DNA from: DATEGZ01 sp035519535
GTDB taxonomy: Bacteria > Acidobacteriota > Vicinamibacteria > Vicinamibacterales > SCN-69-37
Assembly: GCA_035519535.1 (NCBI GenBank)
Contig: DATIWF010000104.1
Span: 1-64,000 of the forward strand
Direction: 5' to 3'
DNA length: 64,000 nucleotides
Shown: positions 8,036-14,667 of the stretch, piece by piece
Layout of the letters: every line of letters starts with the position of its first letter
How positions within the stretch are numbered: the stretch's first letter is position 1
Translations under genes and position numbers: made by a program
Notes under the pieces: model-generated
Database searches by the model: none
Seen by the model: the letters and a program-made list of their open reading frames with translations, nothing else
What the model was told of the DNA's origin: nothing

Positions 8036-9496
8036 ATGCCCCACGATCAGATCTTCATCAACGGCGAGTTCACCGACGCGGCGACCGCCGATACGCTGGA
8101 CGTCATCGACCCGGCCACGACCAGGCGCGTCGGGACGGCGGCCGATGCGACGGAGGCCGACGTGGACCGGGCGGTCACCGCCGCACGCGGCGCGTTCGAG
8201 CGCACATGGCGCGCCACGTCGGCCCAGGAGCGCGGCCGCATCCTCATGCGCCTCGCCCAGACGCTTCGCGACCGCGCCGACGAGCTGGCCGCGCTCGAGA
8301 CCCAGACGTGCGGCAAGCCGATCGTAGAGTCCGAAAGCGACCTGGCCGACGCCGCGACGTGTTTCGAGTACTACGGCGGACTCGCGACGAAGATCCACGG
8401 CGACGTCGTGCCCGTGCCCGACGACGCGATGGTGCTGGCGCTCAACGAGCCGGTCGGCGTCGTCGGACAAATCATCCCGTGGAACTACCCGCTCCTGATG
8501 GCGGCATGGAAGCTGGCGCCGGCGTTGTGCGCCGGCTGCACCGTCGTGCTCAAACCGGCGGAAGAGACGCCTCTCACCGCGCTCGCCTTCGCGCGGAGCT
8601 TCGCGGAGGCCGGCGTCCCGCCCGGGGTGATCAACATCGTGACGGGCCGCGGCGAGCGCGCGGGCGCGGCGCTCGTGGCGCACCCCGACGTGGACAAGAT
8701 CGCCTTCACCGGCAGCGTCGAGGTCGGCAAGCAGGTCATGGCGTCGGCGGCCGGCACGCTCAAGCGCGTCACGCTCGAGCTCGGCGGCAAGTCGCCCACG
8801 ATCATCTTCGCGGATTCGGACTTCGAGGCAGCGCTCCAGGGCGCGCTCTTCGGCGTCTTCCTCAACCAGGGCGAGATGTGCTCGGCCGGCAGCCGCGTCC
8901 TCGTCGAGCGGTCGGTCTATCAGCGCGTGCTCGACGCCATGGTCGAGCGCGCGCGCGGCATCGTCCTCGGCCCCGGCGCGGATCGCGACACCCGGATGGG
9001 ACCGCTCGTGAGCCGGCGGCACTTCGATCGCGTCCGCGCCTATCAGGACCTCGGCCGGCGCGAGGCGAAGCTGGCCCTGGGCGGCGGGCGCGCGTCCGGT
9101 CCCCGTCTCGACGCCGGACTGTTCGTCGAGCCGACGATCTTCTACGACGTCGACAATCACGCGCGGATCGCGCAGGAGGAGATCTTCGGGCCCGTCGCGT
9201 GCGTCATGCCGTTCGACGACGAAGAGCAGGCGATCCGCGTCGCCAACGACTCGCCGTTCGGGCTCGCCGCGTCGGTCTGGACGCGCGACATCTTCCGCGC
9301 GTTCCGCCTCGTCAAGCGCCTGCGGTCGGGCGTCGTCTGGGTCAATCACTCGCAGCCCGCCCCGGTCGAAGCGCCCTGGGGCGGCGTCAAGCAGAGCGGC
9401 ATCGGGCGGGAGCTCGGACGCTGGGGCGTCGAGGCCTATCTCGAGACGAAGCAGGTGTACATCAACCTCGACGAGACGCCGATCGAGTGGCCCTGA
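8036..9496 (+). CDS. NAD(P)-dependent aldehyde dehydrogenase (betaine-aldehyde dehydrogenase-like)
   Basis: This is a full-length aldehyde dehydrogenase of about 486 residues. Visible family motifs are the nucleotide-binding region (PWNYPLLMAAWKLAPALCAG, AFTGSVEVGKQVM), the general-base Glu in TLELGGKSP and the catalytic Cys in NQGEMCSAGSR (residue 282). The C-terminal PVEAPWGGVKQSGIGRELG motif is typical of the betaine-aldehyde/aminobutyraldehyde group. It oxidises an aldehyde to the acid in the cytoplasm; the exact substrate is not settled. A TTG lies directly before the ATG, so initiation could be one codon earlier. Confidence 0.9.
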   Translation: MPHDQIFINGEFTDAATADTLDVIDPATTRRVGTAADATEADVDRAVTAARGAFERTWRATSAQERGRILMRLAQTLRDRADELAALETQTCGKPIVESESDLADAATCFEYYGGLATKIHGDVVPVPDDAMVLALNEPVGVVGQIIPWNYPLLMAAWKLAPALCAGCTVVLKPAEETPLTALAFARSFAEAGVPPGVINIVTGRGERAGAALVAHPDVDKIAFTGSVEVGKQVMASAAGTLKRVTLELGGKSPTIIFADSDFEAALQGALFGVFLNQGEMCSAGSRVLVERSVYQRVLDAMVERARGIVLGPGADRDTRMGPLVSRRHFDRVRAYQDLGRREAKLALGGGRASGPRLDAGLFVEPTIFYDVDNHARIAQEEIFGPVACVMPFDDEEQAIRVANDSPFGLAASVWTRDIFRAFRLVKRLRSGVVWVNHSQPAPVEAPWGGVKQSGIGRELGRWGVEAYLETKQVYINLDETPIEWP

Positions 9497-9523
9497 CGCC
9501 GCCTGCGCGGCCGCGATTATACT
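9493..9523 (+). promoter_or_regulatory. Promoter giving a leaderless acyP transcript
   Basis: CTGACG (9493-9498) and TATACT (9518-9523) are separated by 19 bases. The -10 box ends only six bases before the acyP ATG, which puts the expected start of transcription on the A of the start codon. Confidence 0.5.
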
Positions 9524-9529
9524 GGTGCG

Positions 9530-9802
9530 ATGCTCACGGCCCGGCGCTACCAGGTGAGCGGGCGCGTCCAGGGTGTGGGCTTCCGGTTCTTCGTGCTGGA
9601 GGCGGCCGAGCAGGAAGGCCTCTCCGGCTGGGTGCGGAATCTGCCGGACGGCCGCGTGGAGATCGCGGCCGAGGGCGACCGCGAAGCGATCGAGCGCTTC
9701 GAGGGCCGGGTGCGGCGCGGGCCGCCGGCCGCGCGGGTCGAGCGCATGGACACGAGCGACGAGGTCCCGACCGGGCGCCCCGGCGGCTTTCGCATCGCGT
9801 GA
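9530..9802 (+). CDS. acyP: Acylphosphatase
   Basis: A 90-residue protein of the usual family length. The signature RYQVSGRVQGVGFRFFVLEA contains the phosphate-binding loop Arg, and GLSGWVRNLPDGRVEIAAEG contains the catalytic Asn. It hydrolyses acyl phosphates such as acetyl-phosphate or carbamoyl-phosphate in the cytoplasm. A strong -10 box ends six bases upstream and no ribosome site fits between them, so the mRNA is probably leaderless. apt follows after six bases and is likely co-transcribed. Confidence 0.93.
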   Translation: MLTARRYQVSGRVQGVGFRFFVLEAAEQEGLSGWVRNLPDGRVEIAAEGDREAIERFEGRVRRGPPAARVERMDTSDEVPTGRPGGFRIA

Positions 9803-9808
9803 CCGACC

Positions 9809-10339
9809 GTGACTGAGGAAGAAATGGACGCATTGAAGCAGCGAATCCGGCACGTGCCGGATTTTCCGAAGCCGGGCATTCTGTTCTACGACGTCACGAC
9901 GCTGATGAAGGACCCGTACGGCTTCAACCTCGCCGTCGAGGCGATGGCCGAGCCGCACCGAGGCGCGCACGTCGAGCTCGTCGTGGGGATCGAGAGCCGC
10001 GGGTTCATCTTCGGATCGGCCGTCGCCGACCGGCTGAAGAGCGGCTTCGCGCCGGTGCGCAAGCTCGGCAAGCTGCCGGCGAAGACGCGCCGCGCGTCGT
10101 ACGCGCTCGAGTACGGCACGGACTCGCTCGAAATCCACGAAGACGCCGCGCATCGCGGCCAGCGCGTCCTCATCGTCGACGACCTGCTGGCGACCGGCGG
10201 CACGGCCGCCGCGACCGTGGGCCTGGTCCGCGGCCTGGGCGCGGAAGTCGTCGGCGTGCAGTTCTTGATCGAGCTCGTGGCCCTTCGGGGACGCGACAAG
10301 CTGAAGGGCGAGCAGGTCGGCGCCGTGCTGGCGTACTGA
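9809..10339 (+). CDS. apt: Adenine phosphoribosyltransferase
   Basis: The 176-residue enzyme salvages adenine to AMP with PRPP. The PRPP-binding loop VLIVDDLLATGGTAAATV is intact, as are VGIESRGFIFG and the ALEYGTDSLEIHEDA stretch typical of Apt. The GTG at 9809 is the longest reasonable start (MTEEEMDALKQRI); an ATG at 9824 would lose only five residues. It lies six bases after acyP and just before a tRNA gene. Confidence 0.95.
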   Translation: MTEEEMDALKQRIRHVPDFPKPGILFYDVTTLMKDPYGFNLAVEAMAEPHRGAHVELVVGIESRGFIFGSAVADRLKSGFAPVRKLGKLPAKTRRASYALEYGTDSLEIHEDAAHRGQRVLIVDDLLATGGTAAATVGLVRGLGAEVVGVQFLIELVALRGRDKLKGEQVGAVLAY

Positions 10340-10348
10340 CGACGAATC

Positions 10349-10425
10349 GCGCCCGTAGCTCAGGTGGATAGAGCACCGCCCTCCTAAGGCGGGGGCCGCC
10401 CGTTCGAATCGGGCCGGGCGCACCA
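10349..10425 (+). tRNA. tRNA-Arg (anticodon CCU)
   Basis: The 77-base cloverleaf has the acceptor stem GCGCCCG/CGGGCGC, D-arm GCTC...GAGC, anticodon stem CCGCC/GGCGG with loop CTCCTAA (anticodon CCT, reading AGG), and T-arm GCCCG-TTCGAAT-CGGGC. The 3' CCA is encoded. It sits nine bases after apt and 22 bases before the TPR gene. Confidence 0.95.
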
Positions 10426-10447
10426 GGACCGACGTGAGGACCGTGAG

Positions 10448-11170
10448 ATGAAGGCACAGGAACGACGACACCTGAAAGAGAACGAATTCGCGATCACGAC
10501 CCGGCGCGTCGTCGAGACGCTGCAGGCGAACCGCGACCGGGCCGTCATCGCGGCCGCCGCGATCGTCGTCGTGCTCGTAATCGGCGGCGGCTGGGCCTAC
10601 TGGCACAAATACACGAGCGACGAGTCCGGCGCGCTGCTGGGCGTCGCCATGTCTGTGGCCCAGGCGCCGATCGTTCCGCCGCCGACCGTGCCCGGCGCGA
10701 CCCAGAGCCCCGGCACGTATCCGTCGGATCAGGCCAGGCAGGAAGCGGCCGTCCAGGCCTTTCAGCAGGTCGTGACCCAGTACCCGAACACTCCAGCCGG
10801 GCTGACGGCGCGCTACCAGCTGGCCGTCGCGCTGCTGACGCTCGGGCGCCTGCCGGAAGCCGAACAGGCGTTCACCACGGCGGCCAGCCAGGCGGGGTCG
10901 TCGATCTACGGGCCGATGGCGCGGCTCGGGCGCGCCGAGGCGTTGCGCGCCCAGAACAAGTACGACGACGCCATCAAGGCGTTCACGGACCTCGCGGCGG
11001 AGCGCGACAGCGTGCTGCCGGTCGACGGCGTGCTGATGCAACTCGCCGAGACGTGCCTCAAGGCCGGCAAGACCCAGGAGGCGCGCGCCGCCTTCAAGCG
11101 CGTCGTCGATGAATTCCCGGATTCGGGGTATTCAACCGAGGCGCGCCAGCAGCTCGCGGCGCTCGGCTAG
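10448..11170 (+). CDS. Membrane-anchored tetratricopeptide-repeat protein
   Basis: The 240-residue protein has a charged cytoplasmic N-terminus, one membrane segment at about residues 34-52 (AVIAAAAIVVVLVIGGGWAYW), a Pro-rich linker, and TPR-like helices from residue 100 to the end (AVQAFQQVVTQYPNTPAGLTA, AEALRAQNKYDDAIKAF, ARAAFKRVVDEFPDSGYSTE). The layout resembles YfgM/YbgF-type periplasmic TPR proteins that act as envelope chaperone or scaffold partners; the actual partner is unknown. It is followed at seven bases by the convergent agmatinase gene. Confidence 0.75.
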   Translation: MKAQERRHLKENEFAITTRRVVETLQANRDRAVIAAAAIVVVLVIGGGWAYWHKYTSDESGALLGVAMSVAQAPIVPPPTVPGATQSPGTYPSDQARQEAAVQAFQQVVTQYPNTPAGLTARYQLAVALLTLGRLPEAEQAFTTAASQAGSSIYGPMARLGRAEALRAQNKYDDAIKAFTDLAAERDSVLPVDGVLMQLAETCLKAGKTQEARAAFKRVVDEFPDSGYSTEARQQLAALG

Positions 11171-11176
11171 GCCGGT

Positions 11177-12058
11177 CTAGCGGAGCTTGTAGGTCAGCAG
11201 CTTGTAGACGAGGCGCGCGGCCAGGAAATTGGGCGCGACCAGCCCGGGCACCGGGCACAGCTCCACCACGTCGCACGCCACGACGGTCTTCGTCTCGAAC
11301 GTGCGCCGCAGCAGGGTCATGAGCTCCCGCCAGGAGAGCCCGCCCGGCTCCGGCGTGCCGACCGCGGGCATGGTGCCGGGATCGAGCCCGTCCAGATCGA
11401 TCGTGACGTACACGGTGTCGGACAGCGCGTCCACGGCTTTGGCCACCCACTGCGGGTCGTCGCGCATGTTCCAGTCGTAGAAAATCCGCGTCCCGATCGA
11501 CGGCAGCGCGGCGACTTCCTCCTCCGAAATATTCCGAATCCCGACCTGCACGAGCGGCGCAAACTCGGCCGTGCGCCGCATCGCCGCTGCGTGACTGTGG
11601 CGCTGGCCCTGGTAGCCGTCGCGCAGGTCGGCGTGCGCGTCGATCTGAAGCACGCTGAGGCCACGGTGCGTCGCCGCCGCTTCGGCGACGATGGGTGAGG
11701 TGATCGAGTGCTCGCCGCCGAGCGTGATCAGGAACTTGCCGTCGCGCACGATGCCGCCGGCCGTGCGGCGGAGCTCGGCGAGCGCGGTCTCCATCGATCC
11801 CGACGTCAGATCCATCTCCGGCAGCGTGACGACGCCGCGGCCGTGGACGTCCACGCCGATTTCCTCGTCCCACAATTCGACCTGCGTCGAGGCGATCAGG
11901 AGCTCGCGCGGTCCGTTGCGCGTGCCGGGCACGTACGACGTCGTGCGATCGAGCGGGGCGGGCAGGATCACGGCCACGGCCGTGTCGTAGTTCGATTCCT
12001 CGGGAAGCGCGCCGCCGAACTGGTAGGGCTGCAGGCGGCCGTAGGCGGGCACCGACAT
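11177..12058 (-). CDS. speB: Agmatinase-family ureohydrolase
   Basis: The 293-residue enzyme of the arginase/agmatinase family keeps all six Mn ligands: His117 (GGEHS), Asp140, His142 and Asp144 (QIDAHADLR), and Asp221 and Asp223 (TIDLDGLDP). The SMETAL and GTPEPGGLSWRE stretches favour agmatinase over arginase. It would hydrolyse agmatine, or an aminopropyl- or carboxyaminopropyl-agmatine, releasing urea. Its ATG overlaps the stop of the deoxyhypusine synthase-like gene (TGATG), so the two are translationally coupled and probably act in one polyamine route. No arginine decarboxylase is in the window. Confidence 0.88.
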   Translation of the reverse strand: MSVPAYGRLQPYQFGGALPEESNYDTAVAVILPAPLDRTTSYVPGTRNGPRELLIASTQVELWDEEIGVDVHGRGVVTLPEMDLTSGSMETALAELRRTAGGIVRDGKFLITLGGEHSITSPIVAEAAATHRGLSVLQIDAHADLRDGYQGQRHSHAAAMRRTAEFAPLVQVGIRNISEEEVAALPSIGTRIFYDWNMRDDPQWVAKAVDALSDTVYVTIDLDGLDPGTMPAVGTPEPGGLSWRELMTLLRRTFETKTVVACDVVELCPVPGLVAPNFLAARLVYKLLTYKLR

Positions 12059-13131
12059 CAGGACTCCTGGTAGCGGTTGTCGGCCAGGGGCTGGCCGTTG
12101 ACGACGAGCAACCGGCCGGACGGGTCGAACTCGGGTCGCTTGCGCTTCGCAAGCGTGTCCCGGACCGTCGTTTCGAGCGCGCTGACGAGCATCGGCAAGG
12201 CGAGCGTCACGTCGGCGTGGACCGTCACCTTCTCGGACTCGATCGACAGCTTGCCCCAGCTCTGGGCTTCCTCGAGCGACGAGCCGCTGGCGCCGCCGAA
12301 GTGCGGCACGTCGGTGACGATTTGGAGCGCGAACTTGTGGCCGGTCACGCGGTCGTCGTAGAACTCCGCCTGGACGCTGGCCTGATTGATGAAGTTCTTG
12401 GGCGTGCCGCCGCCGAGGATGATCGTCGCGGTGCTCGGCCGGCGGATGACGATGTTCGCCGACTCGATGATGTCGCCGATGACGTCAATCGCGCCGGCGG
12501 TCTGGTCCCGATGGCGAGCCTGGGACACGCCCATGCCGATCGAGGAATCCGCGATGGCGGGACAGAAGATCGGCACGTTCGCGCGATACGCCGCGGTCAG
12601 GATGCCGTGGTGCTCGGTCTCTTTCCAGAGGTGCTCGCCGAGCTTGTACAGGAACTCGCGGGTCGTGTAGGGCCGGCGCTCGAGCTTGAGCACGAACGCG
12701 GCGATCCATTCGTCGTTCTTGCAGAATTCGTCCTCGCTTGCCAGGGTGTCGTAGACCCGATCGATCCGCTCGGCCGCGAGCGCCGCGTCGTCGAGGTGCG
12801 GCGAGCCGATGAAATGGCGTCGGCCGCGCGTCTCATGGAGGTCGTGATACAGGTTCGCGCCCGTGGACACGAGACAGTCGATGTACCGGTGTTCGATGAG
12901 GTGCGCGAGGATCATGCGCATGCCGCCGGCCGACAGCGCGCCGGCGGCGCCGAGGAAAATCGTCGCGTCGCTCGCGAGCATCTTCTCCCAGATGCGGCGG
13001 GCCGTCGCCAGATTGCGGCCCTGAAACGACACGCGCTCCATCCGCTGCAGCACGTCGTCGGCCGACAGACCGGCGGCAACGGCGAACGGCTCGACCGGCT
13101 TGCGCAGGAAGCGCGATTTGCGGCGGCTCAT
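12058..13131 (-). CDS. Deoxyhypusine synthase-like protein (bacterial polyamine enzyme)
   Basis: The 357-residue protein matches deoxyhypusine synthase along its length: FLGAAGALSAGGMR, VSTGANLYHDLHE, PIFCPAIADSSIGMG, and SWGKLSIESEKV. The last contains Lys294, which corresponds to the Lys that forms the enzyme-butylimine intermediate (human Lys329). Bacteria lack eIF5A, so bacterial homologues are thought to transfer the aminobutyl group to free amines, making homospermidine, spermidine or related compounds. Coupling to an agmatinase (TGATG overlap) supports such a role. A TAGAAT box ends nine bases before the ATG. Confidence 0.85.
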   Translation of the reverse strand: MSRRKSRFLRKPVEPFAVAAGLSADDVLQRMERVSFQGRNLATARRIWEKMLASDATIFLGAAGALSAGGMRMILAHLIEHRYIDCLVSTGANLYHDLHETRGRRHFIGSPHLDDAALAAERIDRVYDTLASEDEFCKNDEWIAAFVLKLERRPYTTREFLYKLGEHLWKETEHHGILTAAYRANVPIFCPAIADSSIGMGVSQARHRDQTAGAIDVIGDIIESANIVIRRPSTATIILGGGTPKNFINQASVQAEFYDDRVTGHKFALQIVTDVPHFGGASGSSLEEAQSWGKLSIESEKVTVHADVTLALPMLVSALETTVRDTLAKRKRPEFDPSGRLLVVNGQPLADNRYQES

Positions 13132-13140
13132 GCGGGCGTC

Positions 13141-13146
13141 ATTCTA
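13141..13146 (-). promoter_or_regulatory. -10 box close to the deoxyhypusine synthase-like start
   Basis: TAGAAT on the minus strand ends nine bases before ATG 13131, predicting a leader of about two bases. It overlaps the stop codon of the upstream binding-protein gene. No clear -35 is seen. Confidence 0.4.
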
Positions 13147-14667
13147 TCGCGGGTCGCGCCTCGCCACGTTCTTCAGGAAGACGAAGTCCGCCGTGGGCGT
13201 GAGTGTGACGCCCGTGAGGGACGGTTGGGCCACGGCGACATTCGTCTTGTACCAGAGGCTGATGATCGGCGCGTCGGCGGCGATGACGCGCTGCGCCTGC
13301 TGGTAGTCGGCGCGGCGCGTCGCCTCGTCGCTCGCCGACGTGGCGGCGTCAATCAACCGATCGACCTCGTCGTTGTGGTAGTGCCCGCGGTTGAAGCCCT
13401 CGGGCGGCGTCTGGGTCGAATAGAACGCGCGCCGCAGCATATCGGGATCCGTGATGCCCACGAACTGCAGCGTGTACAGCTGGACGTTGCCCTTGATGAC
13501 GTCGGCCATCAGCGTCGCGAACTCGGACGAGCGGACGTCGAGCGCGATGCCGACGTCGCGCAGGTCCTGCTGAATCACGGCGGCCTGCAGCCGGTAGCGC
13601 TCGTCGGTGGACGTGTGGAGCGTCAAGTGGAGCCGGGGCGCCGGGCCCGCGCCGTCCGGGTCGCGATACCCGGCCTCGTCGAGCAGCGCCCGCGCCTTGT
13701 CGGGATCGTGCGAGAAACGGAATACGTCAGGCGCATAGGCCCACGACATCGGCGGCACGATGCCCGTCGCCGGCTCGGCCAGCCCGCGGCGCAGGTACGT
13801 GACGATCGCGCGCTGGTCGATCGCGTAGCCGATCGCCTGCCGGACGCGCAGGTCGCGCAGCGCCGGATCGCGGAGGTTCAGGCCCACGTACGCGTAGTCG
13901 GTGCCCGGGCCCGTCACCACGGTCAGCCTGCCCTCCGCGCGGAGGCCCTCCACCAGATCGGGCGAGAGGTCGTTGACGACGAGATCCACGCTGCCTTTCC
14001 GCAGTTCGAGCCCGCGCATCGTCTCGTCGGGCACCGTCCGGAAGTCGAGGCCGGCGTTGGCCGGCGCGCCGCCGTAGTACCCGGCAAACGCCGTCAGCGA
14101 GACGTGATCGTCGGGCACGAACTCGGCCAGCCGGTACGGACCGCTGCCGATCGGCCGGCGGCCGGCGTCCGGACCGGTGCCCGCCGGGACGATCCCCATC
14201 ACGAGGTTGATCGGGAAGGACGCGGACGGCGCCCGCAGATGGAACGCCGTCGTGTACCGATCGAGCGCCTCGACGGATTCGAGGCCCCGGTACGCGCCCT
14301 TGCGTCCCGACACGAACGCCGGGTCCAGAAACCGGCGGAACGTGAAGACGACGTCCGCGGAGGTCATCTCGCGGCCGTCGTGGAAATGCACGCCCCGCGG
14401 AATCTCCGCGACGTAGGTCCGGTCGTCGCGCGCCTCGAAGCGCACGGCGAGATCCGGGACCACGCGCAGCGAGTCGTCGATCTTGAGGAGCGAGCTGAAC
14501 AGGAGCTGATGGAGCTTCTGGGACGCTTCGTCGAGACCGATGCCCGGGTCGAGATTGGTGGGGGAGTTGGCCATCGCGATCACGATCCGATCGCGGGGGT
14601 GGCTGACGTCGGCGCACGCCGCGGCCCCGCACAGGCCCAGGGCGGCGACCGCCGCACGGCATCTCAC
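13144..14667 (-). CDS. ABC-transporter substrate-binding lipoprotein, family 5 (peptide/nickel type)
   Basis: GTG 14667 gives a 507-residue protein with a short lipoprotein signal and a lipobox ending at Cys18 (GAAACADV). Family 5 motifs follow: NSPTNLDPGIGLDEASQKLHQLLF, YVAEIPRGVHFHDGREMTSADVVFTFRRFLDP, AIGYAIDQRAIV and DPDKARALLDEAGY. The family binds peptides, nickel or other ligands outside the inner membrane and delivers them to a Dpp/Opp-type permease, but no permease or ATPase genes are nearby, so this is an orphan binding protein. The GTG overlaps the mutS stop (GTGA), which fixes the start and implies coupling to mutS. Confidence 0.85.
   Translation of the reverse strand: MRCRAAVAALGLCGAAACADVSHPRDRIVIAMANSPTNLDPGIGLDEASQKLHQLLFSSLLKIDDSLRVVPDLAVRFEARDDRTYVAEIPRGVHFHDGREMTSADVVFTFRRFLDPAFVSGRKGAYRGLESVEALDRYTTAFHLRAPSASFPINLVMGIVPAGTGPDAGRRPIGSGPYRLAEFVPDDHVSLTAFAGYYGGAPANAGLDFRTVPDETMRGLELRKGSVDLVVNDLSPDLVEGLRAEGRLTVVTGPGTDYAYVGLNLRDPALRDLRVRQAIGYAIDQRAIVTYLRRGLAEPATGIVPPMSWAYAPDVFRFSHDPDKARALLDEAGYRDPDGAGPAPRLHLTLHTSTDERYRLQAAVIQQDLRDVGIALDVRSSEFATLMADVIKGNVQLYTLQFVGITDPDMLRRAFYSTQTPPEGFNRGHYHNDEVDRLIDAATSASDEATRRADYQQAQRVIAADAPIISLWYKTNVAVAQPSLTGVTLTPTADFVFLKNVARRDPR

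Noticed and set aside
6707..11041. Minus-strand open frame of 1444 codons
   Set aside because: It runs across six clear features (the dehydrogenase, acyP, apt, tRNA-Arg and others) in the wrong frame and has no recognisable domain.
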